Assembly: GCA_020634395.1 (NCBI GenBank)
Contig: JACKBU010000014.1
Coordinates: forward strand, 45,886-109,885
Direction: 5' to 3'
From: Ardenticatenaceae bacterium
GTDB lineage: Bacteria > Chloroflexota > Anaerolineae > Promineifilales > Promineifilaceae
DNA length: 64,000 nucleotides
This document shows, one piece after another, positions 25,807-34,334 of this stretch. The number at the start of each line of letters is the position of its first letter. Position 1 is the stretch's first letter. A program made the position numbers and the translations under genes. The notes beneath the pieces are model-generated. The model made no database searches and was not told the DNA's origin. It worked only from the letters and a program-made list of their open reading frames with translations.

Positions 25807-28256
25807 GTATCCGGCGTCCCCAGGCAAAGGGTGATACGGCCGTTATCCACCTCGCCCACGACCCGGCCGGCCAGCGCTGCTTCTACCCGCACTGTTTGTG
25901 CCCGGGTAATGCTTTGCAGGTCAGAAGCGGCTGCGGCCAGGGCCTGGACCAGGTCGGCATCCTGGGCGGCCAGGATGAGCGGCGGTAGTTCGGCGCCCAG
26001 CGACAGGTTGTGCTCGCTCTTGTAGCGGCGCACGGCCGTGGCGATGTCGATGAGCAGATTGCCATGGGCAACGGCCGTGTCATCCCGCCAGCTCTCGTCA
26101 CCCACCGGCCAGGCTGCGCGGTGGATCGAGTCGCCGGCCGCGGCGAACAAGCCCTCGTAAATTTGCTCGGTGACAAACGGCAGGAACGGGGCGAACAGCT
26201 TCAGCGTGGCCAGCAGGGCCTCTCCCAGCGCGAAACGGGCGCCATCGCCCGATGGCCCCCCATCGTACAGGCGCTGTTTAGCCATCTCCAGGTAATTATC
26301 CGCCAGCACCGACCAGAAAAATGTTTCAGTCTCGCTCTTGGCTGTGGCGTAATCATAGTCCCACATCAGCGCCGTCACCCGCTCGATAAGCTGCTGTGTG
26401 CGCGCCAGCAGCCAGCGGTCGCCCAGGGTGAAGGCGTGGGGCGATTCGGGCTTTCCCGTTTCGGCCGTCTCCAGGAACCGTTGGCTAAAGCGGGCCACAT
26501 TCCACAACTTGGTCACCAGCTTGGCTCCGGCCTGCACTTTTTCCTCGGAGATCACGGCATCGCGGCCAAAACCGGTGGAGGCTGCCCAATAGCGCACCGC
26601 GTCGGCCGAGTATTGTTCGATCATCGCCAGGGGAGCCACCGGCCCGCCGCCCCGGCTTTTGCTGATTTTGCCTGTGCCCTCCGGCGCCAATCCCCAACCG
26701 GAAATGGCAATGGTCTCAAACGGCACTTTGCCCCAATGATGGTGTGATTTGACGATGGTGTAGAAAGCCCAGGTGCGAATGATCTCGTGGGCCTGGGGCC
26801 GCAGGGCAAAAGGATAAACCTGGGCGTACAGTGCTGGATCGGCAAAGAACTGGCCCACGATCTGCGGCGAGAGGGAGGAGGTGGCCCAGGTATCCATCAC
26901 GTCGCGCTCGGGCAGGAAGGAACGGCCGTTACAGGCGGGACACGGCCGTGGCGGTTCAGACTCCACCGGGTCTACGGGCAAATCGGCTTCGTCGGCCAGC
27001 ACGATTTGGCCGCAGGCGGCGCAGGTCCAGGCGGGGAAGGGCACGCCAAAGGTGCGCTGCCGTGAGATGCCCCAGTCCCAGGCCAGGTTTTCCACCCATT
27101 GGCGATAACGGGCGGCCATATGCGGCGGCTGCCAACTGATTTGCTCCCCGGCGGCCAGCAGCTCCTCCTTGAAATCGAGCACGCGGATAAACCATTGGCG
27201 GGCGACGATATATTCCACGGGCGTGTCGCAGCGCTCGTGGACGCGCACAGCCTGGGCGATGGGGCGGCTGCCCAGCAGCTGACCGGCCTGCCTTAAGGCG
27301 GCCACGATGGCGGTGCGCGCCTCTGGAACGGTGTGGCCGGCAAAGGCAGCGGCGGCGGTGGTAAGACGGCCGTCGCGCCCAATGGCTTCGATCAGCGGCA
27401 GGCGGTGAATGTGCCACCAGGCCACGTCGGTCTGGTCGCCGAAGGTACAGCACATGACGGCGCCGGTGCCTTTGGCGGGGTCGGCCTCCGGGTCGGCCAG
27501 GATGGACACGCGCTGCCCAAAGAGGGGCACCATTGCCTGGCGGCCGATGAGGTGGGTGAAACGGCCGTCTTCGGGATGCACAAACACAGCCACACAGGCC
27601 GGCAGCAGTTCTGGGCGCGTGGTGGCAATTTCCAGCGTCCGGTCGTCGTCCAACCCGAAGGCCAGCGTGTAGAAAGCGGCTTCGCGTTCCAGGTCGTTCA
27701 GTTCCGCCTGGGCGATGGCCGTCTGGCACTCCGGGCACCAGATGGCCGGCGCTTCTTGCTGGTAGGCCAGCCCTTTGTGGTATAGGTCGATGAACGACCA
27801 TTGGGCCAGCTTGCGGCTGTGGGCGTCGATGGAGCGGTAGCTGTAGCGCCAGTCGATAGACAGGCCCAGCCGCTGCCATAGTTCGCGGTAATCCTTCTCG
27901 GCCTCTTCGCTGACGGCCAGGCAGCGTTCGATGAAGGCCTGGCGCCCGGCGAGAGCGGCGGTGATGTTTTCCCGCCGTTCTACCAGGCGCTCGGTGGGCA
28001 GGCCGTTGTCATCGAAGCCCATGGGATAGAAAACGTTACGGCCGTTCATGCGCATAAAACGGGCCATGAAATCCGTGTGGCTGTAGGAGTAGACATGCCC
28101 CAGGTGTAAGTGGCCGGACACGGTTGGCGGTGGTGTGTCGATGCTGTAGATTACACCGGACTGGTCCGGGTTAAAGTGGTAAATACCGTCGGCCAGCCAT
28201 TGGTCGCGGCGGGCAGGTTCGGCCGTTGTGGGATTGTAACGTTTAGGCAAACTCAT
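25791..28256 (-). CDS. valS: valine--tRNA ligase
   Basis: A class I aminoacyl-tRNA synthetase of 821 residues that charges tRNA-Val. The HIGH-type motif is HLHLGH near residue 50 and the KMSKS-type motif is GKISKS near 515. A zinc-ribbon-like pair of CxxC motifs (CAAC and CPAC, about 405-440) and the editing domain between the halves are in the expected order. The protein is a little shorter than many ValS, with no clear C-terminal coiled-coil arm. Start: the ATG at 28256 after GAGGTG is preferred to the GTG one codon earlier. Expression is controlled by a T-box leader directly upstream. Confidence 0.95.
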   Translation of the reverse strand: MSLPKRYNPTTAEPARRDQWLADGIYHFNPDQSGVIYSIDTPPPTVSGHLHLGHVYSYSHTDFMARFMRMNGRNVFYPMGFDDNGLPTERLVERRENITAALAGRQAFIERCLAVSEEAEKDYRELWQRLGLSIDWRYSYRSIDAHSRKLAQWSFIDLYHKGLAYQQEAPAIWCPECQTAIAQAELNDLEREAAFYTLAFGLDDDRTLEIATTRPELLPACVAVFVHPEDGRFTHLIGRQAMVPLFGQRVSILADPEADPAKGTGAVMCCTFGDQTDVAWWHIHRLPLIEAIGRDGRLTTAAAAFAGHTVPEARTAIVAALRQAGQLLGSRPIAQAVRVHERCDTPVEYIVARQWFIRVLDFKEELLAAGEQISWQPPHMAARYRQWVENLAWDWGISRQRTFGVPFPAWTCAACGQIVLADEADLPVDPVESEPPRPCPACNGRSFLPERDVMDTWATSSLSPQIVGQFFADPALYAQVYPFALRPQAHEIIRTWAFYTIVKSHHHWGKVPFETIAISGWGLAPEGTGKISKSRGGGPVAPLAMIEQYSADAVRYWAASTGFGRDAVISEEKVQAGAKLVTKLWNVARFSQRFLETAETGKPESPHAFTLGDRWLLARTQQLIERVTALMWDYDYATAKSETETFFWSVLADNYLEMAKQRLYDGGPSGDGARFALGEALLATLKLFAPFLPFVTEQIYEGLFAAAGDSIHRAAWPVGDESWRDDTAVAHGNLLIDIATAVRRYKSEHNLSLGAELPPLILAAQDADLVQALAAAASDLQSITRAQTVRVEAALAGRVVGEVDNGRITLCLGTPDTQPSN

Positions 28257-28593
28257 CACGCACCTCTTTTAGCTTGGAGCTGAAAACAAAAAACCCCCTT
28301 CGTCCCTGAGGACGAAAGGGGGATTCTTCCGCGGTACCACCTCATTTCGGCCGGTTCCTGATATGGAAGCCTGGCCGCACTCCTGTTCTGACCACCATCA
28401 GAACTGCGCTGTAACGGGCTTACCCGTGCCGATCTACTCTTTTCCATGTTGGGCATGGTCCATTTCTGCGGCATCTTTCCGGGCGACTTTCGGCGGGGAG
28501 GGGGTGTGAGAGCTTTCAGCCGGCGGCTCTGTCCTTTCTTTCACCATCACGTCGCTTACTCCTCCCGGAGCAGTGTACGATATGAGATTGTTG
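28257..28593 (-). promoter_or_regulatory. T-box leader of valS
   Basis: The leader carries the canonical T-box sequence GAGGTGGTACCGCGG (complement of about 28329-28343), which pairs with the uncharged tRNA 3' end. It is followed by a strong terminator hairpin and preceded by a Stem I region beginning GGGAGGAGTAAGCGACGTGA with the AGTA element. Uncharged tRNA-Val is predicted to stabilise the antiterminator and allow valS transcription. I could not assign the specifier codon with confidence; a GTC occurs at 28485-28487 but may be base-paired. Confidence 0.92.
28285..28323 (-). terminator. T-box conditional terminator
   Basis: On the minus strand CCCCCTTTCGTCC and GGACGAAGGGGG form a stem followed by TTTTTTG. 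It overlaps the position expected for the alternative structure to the T-box antiterminator. Confidence 0.9.
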
Positions 28594-28599
28594 GGTCAC

Positions 28600-28629
28600 A
28601 TTATACGTGAGACCGAAGGCCCGTGGCAA
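28600..28629 (-). promoter_or_regulatory. probable valS promoter
   Basis: On the minus strand TTGCCA (5 of 6 to the -35 consensus), an 18-bp spacer and a perfect TATAAT lie just upstream of the T-box Stem I. The start of transcription would be near 28593. Confidence 0.6.
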
Positions 28630-28752
28630 GCGCTGTTTGAGACTGTTTTGGGCTCAAGGCCCCGGAGCGTCAGAACCGGAGACGGCCGTTCCGTCTGAGG
28701 CTGCGCAGGAGGGCGGGCTGGATCCGGAAGTAGCCGATCTCCAGGCAGCATC

Positions 28753-28877
28753 CCTGATTGACTGACAAATCTCAGATTTTTACCGCGGAGAGCGCAGAGG
28801 TCGCGGAGGTTTTCTCTGGTACGGGCTCCGCGCGCTCCGCGTTCTCCGCGGTTAGATATGTTTTATCGGTCAATCAG
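28753..28877. repeat. composite palindromic spacer repeat (CCGCGGAG type)
   Basis: Outer arms CTGATTGACTGA and the complementary GGTCAATCAG enclose inner arms TACCGCGGAGAGCGCAGAGG and CTCCGCGTTCTCCGCGGTTA. The whole can fold into a long hairpin. A shorter member of the same family is at 52508-52568. The rest of 28630-28965 shows no gene. Confidence 0.75.
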
Positions 28878-28965
28878 CGCGGCATCCTTTAAATGCCCTG
28901 TCCTCCTTTTTCATAGTACAATGACCACTGCGAACGTGAATTTGTAGGTTACGGGCAGGTACTAA

Positions 28966-31900
28966 ATGAAACGATCGTTGCTTACTTCTCCTCCGTTACT
29001 GGTCATGTTGTATGGGCTGTTTGGGGTTGTCTGGATTCTATTTACTGACCGGCTGCTCGCTGTCTTGCTACCGGATACGGCTCAGATGGTTCGCTGGCAA
29101 ACGCTAAAAGGGTGGCTGTTTGTCGCTTTGAGTATGCTGCTGCTGGCCTGGATTTTGACATTTAGCCGCAAACAATATCGCCAGACGCAGGAAGTATTAA
29201 AACGACGAGAAAGGGAGTACCGGGTCTTGTTCGAGAACAATCCGCTGCCCATGTGGGTTTACGATGAAGAATCGCTGGCCTTTTTGGCGGTGAACGAAGC
29301 GGCCGTTACGCAGTATGGATATTCCCGACCTGCCTTTTTGAACATGACGTTGAAAGACATTCGCCCAGAGGAAGATATTCCCCGGCTGTTAACGGATGTG
29401 GCGGCGACCTTTCGGCCGTTAAACCGGGCAGGAGAATGGCGCCATCGGCGGCGCGACGGTACGGTTTTTCCGGTGGAGATCGTGTCGCACGCGCTTGCTT
29501 ACGAAGAGCACAAGGCGCGTCTGGTGGTGGCCTATGATTTAACAGAGCGGCAGCGGACTGAGCAGCTGCGGCGTGAAAGTGAAGAGCGTTTCCGCAATGC
29601 TATCAAGCAGGCCCCGTTTCCCATCATTTTACATGCCGAGGATGGTGAGGTTTTGACCGTTAACCAAACCTGGATGGAAATCACCGGCTATCAAGCTGAA
29701 GAACTGGCGACCGTTTCCGATTGGACAGAACGAGCCTATGGCGAGCGGCAGCTGCCTGTCCTGGAGGGAATTGATCGGTTGTATGATTTGAACCAGCGCG
29801 TGGCGGAAGGGGAGTTTACCATCACCTGCCGTGATGGTTCGCAGCGGATTTGGGAGTTTAGCTCGGCACCGCTGGGACCGCTGCCTGACGGCCGTCGCAG
29901 TGTCATGAGCATGGCTGTGGATGTGACCGAACGAAAACTGGCGGAAGCCAGGCTGCACGAAGTGGCCACCGAACTGGACGGCTACTTCACCAATTCGCTG
30001 GATTTGCTATGCATCGCCGACGAGGATGGGTATTTCCGGCGGTTGAACAAACAGTGGGAAGAAACCTTAGGATTTTCCCTGGACGACTTGGTCGGCCGTC
30101 AGTTTTTGGAGCTGGTTCATCCGCACGATAGAGAGAAAACAGTGGGGGCCATGCAGCGGTTGGCTAATCACGAACGAGTCTTCGACTTTGTCAATCGCTA
30201 CCGGCATCGTGCCGGTAATTACCGTTGGATTGAGTGGCGCGCGTCCCAGGTGGGCGATGCTATCTACGCTGCCGCGCGTGATATTACCGAACACATTCAG
30301 AACGAGCAGCAGCTCCGCCTCCAGAGTGCCGCCTTGGAAGCCGCGGCCAATGCCATTGTGATTTTCGACGTAGACGGCCGTGTCGAGTGGGTGAATCCGG
30401 CCTTTACCGAGATGACGGGGTACAGCCGGGAAGAGGCCCTGGGCCGCCAACTGAAAGGTCTGGTGCGCTCTGAGCTCCACGATCAAACAGTCTACGACGA
30501 GATGGCAGAGGCCATATTGTCCGGCGAGAACTGGCATGGCGAAATCGTCAACCGGCGCAAAGACGGCACCCACTACATCGAGGAAAGCTCTTTTACCCCG
30601 GTGCGCGATGAGCGAGGTGAAATCGTCCACTACGTCGCCATCAAACAGGACGTAACCAGCCGCCGCGTTGCCGAACGGGAGAGGGAACGACTCCTGGCGC
30701 AGGTGCAGGCGCAGGCCGAACAGTTGACGCAAATTATGCAGAGCGTTCCCGAGGGAATCCTGCTTCTGGATAAGCAGAACCGCATCCTGATGGCCAACGC
30801 GCAAGGGCAGGAATATCTGGCGCTGCTGGGCAGTCAGCAGGTGGGCGATGTCCTGACGCACCTGGGGTCGTTGTCTTTGGAGGCGCTGCAAACCTCGCCT
30901 ACGACCGGCGGGGGTCATGAGTTGGCCACGGAAAACGGCCGTATCTTCAAAACGGCCGTGCGCCCCATCGAAACCACCGCCATCTCCGATGGTTGGATTT
31001 TGGTTCTGCGGGAAACAACCCGCGAGCAATTTGTACAGCGGCAGTTGCAGCAGCAAGAAAAACTGGCGGCCATTGGCCAGTTGGCCGCAGGCATTGCCCA
31101 CGATTTCAACAACATCATGGCCGTCATCATCCTCTACGCCCAGTTAGCCGAAAAGGCGCCCGACCTGGGTGATGCCGTTCGCCAGCGGCTGAATGTAATT
31201 GTCCAGCAGGCCAATAGAGCGGCGGCCTTGATCCAGCAAATTTTGGATTTCAGTCACAAGTCGGTTATGAAACGCCAGCCGGCCGATTTGCTGGCGCTTT
31301 TGCAGGAGCAGATTGAACTGCTGCAGCGCATGCTGCCGGAAAACATCGACATCCAGTTCAGCTACCAACCGGACGAATACATCATCCTGGCTGATTTGCC
31401 CCGCATCCAGCAATCGATCATGAATCTGGCCGTTAACGCCCGCGATGCCATGACTGCGGGCGGACGGCTTCTGATACATCTGACCCGCCTCACCATTCCC
31501 AGCGGCCAAAAATCGCCGCTGCCCCGTATGGCTCCCGGCGAATGGATTCAGCTTGTTATCCGTGATACGGGCGGGGGCATCGCGCCCGACTTGCTGCCGC
31601 GCGTGTTTGAACCGTTTTTCACCACCAAAAAACCGGGCGCCGGTACGGGCCTGGGTCTGGCGCAGGTTCATGGCATTATCACCCAGCATGATGGCGACAT
31701 TGTGGTGGAAAGCCAGCCGGGCGAGGGCACAACCTTCACGATCTATTTGCCTGCTTTAAAAGTGGAGGGTGAACTACAAACGGCCGTGCCCGACATGACA
31801 CTTCCCATGGGCAGCGGCGAGTTGTTGTTGATCGTCGAGGATCAAGAACCGCTGCGCCAGGCTCTGGCTGAAAGTCTGGCGGCCTGGCATTACCGGACGC

Positions 31901-32217
31901 TGACGGCCGCTAACGGCGAAGAGGCGCTGGCCCTGCTCGACCAACAAGAGGACGTGGCACTCGTCATCAGTGACATTATTATGCCCAGAATGGGTGGGGA
32001 AACACTGGTGAAAAATATCCGTCAGCGAGATGTACAGATTCCTATTCTGTTGATGTCTGGCCATCCGCTGGATGTTGATATGTCTAAGTTTGGCGTGCTG
32101 GGTGTCTCGATCGTGTTGGGAAAACCAATTCAGCCGGAGCAGTTGGCCCGGACGGTCGCTGTGGCCCTGGGTAAAAACCTGCTGCCGCCCGGCCCGACTG
32201 ACTCCAGCAGCTTATAA
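28966..32217 (+). CDS. multi-PAS hybrid histidine kinase with receiver domain
   Basis: A 1083-residue membrane sensor. Two N-terminal helices (about 11-33 and 48-66) are followed by four to five PAS domains (about 80-690, for example NPLPMWVYDEES, HPHDREKTVGAM, GYSREEALGRQLKGLV). The dimerisation/phosphoacceptor helix has AAGIAHDFNN near 705, the NtrB-like H-box. The ATPase domain has NLAVNARDAM (N-box, about 816), DTGGGIAPDLL and GTGLGLAQVHG. A C-terminal receiver domain (about 945-1060) has VISDIIMPRMGG. It probably signals through its own receiver to an unknown partner. It converges on pduT with a 6-bp overlap; a link to the microcompartment is not shown. Confidence 0.9.
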   Translation: MKRSLLTSPPLLVMLYGLFGVVWILFTDRLLAVLLPDTAQMVRWQTLKGWLFVALSMLLLAWILTFSRKQYRQTQEVLKRREREYRVLFENNPLPMWVYDEESLAFLAVNEAAVTQYGYSRPAFLNMTLKDIRPEEDIPRLLTDVAATFRPLNRAGEWRHRRRDGTVFPVEIVSHALAYEEHKARLVVAYDLTERQRTEQLRRESEERFRNAIKQAPFPIILHAEDGEVLTVNQTWMEITGYQAEELATVSDWTERAYGERQLPVLEGIDRLYDLNQRVAEGEFTITCRDGSQRIWEFSSAPLGPLPDGRRSVMSMAVDVTERKLAEARLHEVATELDGYFTNSLDLLCIADEDGYFRRLNKQWEETLGFSLDDLVGRQFLELVHPHDREKTVGAMQRLANHERVFDFVNRYRHRAGNYRWIEWRASQVGDAIYAAARDITEHIQNEQQLRLQSAALEAAANAIVIFDVDGRVEWVNPAFTEMTGYSREEALGRQLKGLVRSELHDQTVYDEMAEAILSGENWHGEIVNRRKDGTHYIEESSFTPVRDERGEIVHYVAIKQDVTSRRVAERERERLLAQVQAQAEQLTQIMQSVPEGILLLDKQNRILMANAQGQEYLALLGSQQVGDVLTHLGSLSLEALQTSPTTGGGHELATENGRIFKTAVRPIETTAISDGWILVLRETTREQFVQRQLQQQEKLAAIGQLAAGIAHDFNNIMAVIILYAQLAEKAPDLGDAVRQRLNVIVQQANRAAALIQQILDFSHKSVMKRQPADLLALLQEQIELLQRMLPENIDIQFSYQPDEYIILADLPRIQQSIMNLAVNARDAMTAGGRLLIHLTRLTIPSGQKSPLPRMAPGEWIQLVIRDTGGGIAPDLLPRVFEPFFTTKKPGAGTGLGLAQVHGIITQHDGDIVVESQPGEGTTFTIYLPALKVEGELQTAVPDMTLPMGSGELLLIVEDQEPLRQALAESLAAWHYRTLTAANGEEALALLDQQEDVALVISDIIMPRMGGETLVKNIRQRDVQIPILLMSGHPLDVDMSKFGVLGVSIVLGKPIQPEQLARTVAVALGKNLLPPGPTDSSSL

Positions 32218-32796
32218 CAGTTTGCTGATCAGGTCCTTGTGCGGTGAAGGGATGACGGTGAAGGAATCGATGACGCCTTCGTCCTTGAGTTTGGCTACGG
32301 CCGTTTCCACCCCGCTCCGCACTGCGCTTATCTCGCCGGTAAACACGGTAAATGCTTTGCCACCCATGGCAAACGGCAGGCGGATTTCGATGAGTTGCAG
32401 GGGGGCGGCTTTAACGGCCGTATCCGCCGCCACAATCGCCGCCGCCAGCGTAAACGTCTCCACCACGCCGATGGACTTCACTTCCTCAATTTCTGTCGTC
32501 GCCGTCAGCGCCGGGAAGACGCTGGGATGCACGTTGGAGAGGATGAAATGGTCTACCACCACCTCCGGCGCGACCTGCTGCCCTACGGCTACGGCATTTT
32601 TCACGTGGCTGATGGCCCCGGCGATGAGGATGATGTACTTGCCAGGGCAGACCACGTGGGCGCGCAGCAGCTCCACATCGGCCGCCTTCAGGAGGGCGTC
32701 GGTGGTCAATATACCGCGCGCGATGCTGCGCAGTTCAATCAGGCCAATGGCCCGTTTGGGGGTTGTTGTTCGGGGGATTTCAATTTGTGGCATCAT
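32212..32796 (-). CDS. pduT: tandem-BMC shell protein, PduT type
   Basis: A 194-residue shell protein with two BMC domains (RAIGLIELRSIARGI from about 15, SIGVVETFTLAAAIVAADTA from about 105), forming a pseudohexameric trimer. Cys50 in HVVCPGKYI matches the PduT cysteine whose three copies hold a 4Fe-4S cluster at the pore, and NVHPSVFPAL between domains is also PduT-like. The cluster may pass electrons across the shell, fitting its neighbour PduS. The ATG at 32796 follows GAGGCG; the open frame extends upstream into a GGTT palindrome and that part is unlikely to be translated. Last gene of the operon. Confidence 0.93.
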   Translation of the reverse strand: MMPQIEIPRTTTPKRAIGLIELRSIARGILTTDALLKAADVELLRAHVVCPGKYIILIAGAISHVKNAVAVGQQVAPEVVVDHFILSNVHPSVFPALTATTEIEEVKSIGVVETFTLAAAIVAADTAVKAAPLQLIEIRLPFAMGGKAFTVFTGEISAVRSGVETAVAKLKDEGVIDSFTVIPSPHKDLISKLL

Positions 32797-32820
32797 CTTA
32801 TTTCGCCTCGGATGACGGAG

Positions 32821-32898
32821 TTGATTAGTTGGTTTGTTGGTTTGTTTGTTGGTTGGTTTGCTACCTAACCAACCAACAAACAAACCAACTAACAAACT
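32821..32898. repeat. GGTT/AACC palindrome between pduS and pduT
   Basis: A low-complexity inverted repeat: arms of TTAGTTGGTTTGTTGGTTTG type are answered by AACCAACCAACAAACAAACC. One of six such elements in the operon, each exactly at a gene junction. It could form a long A/U-tolerant RNA hairpin. Confidence 0.85.
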
Positions 32899-32903
32899 TC
32901 TTC

Positions 32904-34241
32904 TTACCCAACTTCCTTCGCTTCAATCACAATAGATTCATTACTAACACTGACCACCACGCCGTCCATGCTGGCGTGGACCGGCGCGCCGAGGCCGCCT
33001 TTGGTAATTTCGCCAACCAGGTCACCGCATTTCACCACATCGCCCACTTTGACGACCGGCCACGCCGGCATGCCGATGTGCTGGCGCATGAGCAGTTCGA
33101 CGCGGGTGAAGGGGGTGGAGACGGCCGTTAACGGGGCCGCCACGTCATACTTCGCCAGATCCAGCCGGTTAATCAGCCGGGTCATCGGCACGCGGCGATA
33201 ATCGCGGTAGGGGTCAGCTTCCGTGGTGCGGTGGTAGGGATTTTTCATCCCCTCGCGCACCAGATCACGTTTGATATTCAGGGCAATGTCGCCCGGCGAC
33301 AGGTGTACCGGGCAGGCATAGTTGCAGGTGCGGCATTCACAGCACAGCATCGCCCCGGCCATCTGCGCGTCCGTCAGCGGCACGCCGGAAGCCAGCAGCA
33401 AGATCAGCTTGTGGGGCTGGATGGCATGGCCCTGCGCGTGGCGCGGGCAGTAGTCGGTGCACATGTAGCACTGGTCGCACGCGGCAATGGCGTGGGCGTC
33501 GAATATTTCGCGCGGCGTGCGCCGCTTGACGCTGAGTTGGTGATCGTAGGGGAGCACCAGCAGCATCTTGGTGCGCTTGGTCACGGGGGCGTCCAGGTCA
33601 CCCACCACATTGCCCATCATCGCCCCGCCATCCAGAATGACGGGATCGGGCGTGGTGAGACCGCCGGCCAGGGCCAGCACGTCGCGCAGGCGGATGCCAA
33701 TCGGCACTTTGACGGTCACGGGCTGGCGCACGGCGCCAATGACGGTGATGAATTTTTCGGTGACGGGACGGCCGTGTAACGCCGCGTCAATGTTGTAAAG
33801 TGTCTCAATGTTCTGCACCACGCAGCCCACGTCGATGGGCAGGCCGCCTTCCGGCACCACGCGGCCCATCACGTCGTACACCAGCACTTGCTCATCGCCC
33901 GCCGGGTAAAAATTGCCCAGTTCGGCAATGGTGATGTCGGTAGCGTCGCCCAGCGCTTTGCGCAGCTTGGCAATCACTTCTTTATACTTGCCCTTCACGC
34001 CCAAAATGCCCCGCGCCGCGCCGGTGGAGTGCATCGCCGCCCGCAGCCCGGCAATCACTTCCGGGGCGTGATGGAGCATGAGCTGCTTATCCACGTGGGT
34101 CAGCGGCTCGCACTCCGCTCCATTGGCGATGACCACTTCGGCCTGCGCCTGGAGCTTGACGTAAGTCGGGAATCCGGCCCCCCCGGCCCCGGTCACACCG
34201 GCGGCCTGCACCGCCTGGACAATTTCTTGCGTCGTTTCCAC
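32904..34241 (-). CDS. pduS: PduS-type corrin reductase / SLBB electron-transfer protein
   Basis: A 445-residue protein, close to the usual PduS length. The N-terminal Rossmann-like region (GVTGAGGAGFPTYVKL, NGAECEPLTHVD) binds flavin/NADH as in RnfC/NuoF relatives, and an SLBB segment follows at about 165-200. Two 4Fe-4S motifs are C255-x2-C-x2-C-x3-C265 and C300-x2-C-x2-C-x3-C310. PduS reduces cob(III)alamin towards cob(I)alamin for PduO and feeds electrons inside the compartment. The C-terminal biotinyl-like barrel (about 375-445) is present. It sits between the pduP and pduT junction palindromes. Confidence 0.93.
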   Translation of the reverse strand: METTQEIVQAVQAAGVTGAGGAGFPTYVKLQAQAEVVIANGAECEPLTHVDKQLMLHHAPEVIAGLRAAMHSTGAARGILGVKGKYKEVIAKLRKALGDATDITIAELGNFYPAGDEQVLVYDVMGRVVPEGGLPIDVGCVVQNIETLYNIDAALHGRPVTEKFITVIGAVRQPVTVKVPIGIRLRDVLALAGGLTTPDPVILDGGAMMGNVVGDLDAPVTKRTKMLLVLPYDHQLSVKRRTPREIFDAHAIAACDQCYMCTDYCPRHAQGHAIQPHKLILLLASGVPLTDAQMAGAMLCCECRTCNYACPVHLSPGDIALNIKRDLVREGMKNPYHRTTEADPYRDYRRVPMTRLINRLDLAKYDVAAPLTAVSTPFTRVELLMRQHIGMPAWPVVKVGDVVKCGDLVGEITKGGLGAPVHASMDGVVVSVSNESIVIEAKEVG

Positions 34242-34254
34242 TAGATTCTCCTAA

Positions 34255-34331
34255 ACCCTCTCCCCCGCCCTCTCCCACTGGGAGAGAGAGCAAGTTTTCC
34301 CTCCCCTTGGGAGGGGATTAAGGGGAGGGAT
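34255..34331. repeat. CCCTCTCCC-type palindromic spacer repeat
   Basis: CCCTCTCCCACTGGGAGAG followed by CCCTCCCCTTGGGAGGGG and AAGGGGAGGG make a double hairpin. A close copy lies at 48557-48638. Here it separates pduP from pduS. Confidence 0.8.
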
Positions 34332-34334
34332 AAT

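Noticed and set aside
28256..28474. A minus-strand open frame of 72 codons upstream of valS
   Set aside because: It lies wholly within the T-box leader and its terminator; no ribosome site and no family.
28966..32217. Hybrid histidine kinase as part of the pdu regulation
   Set aside because: It is convergent with the operon and has generic PAS sensors; the PocR kinase and AraC regulator explain control better. Proximity alone is not enough.
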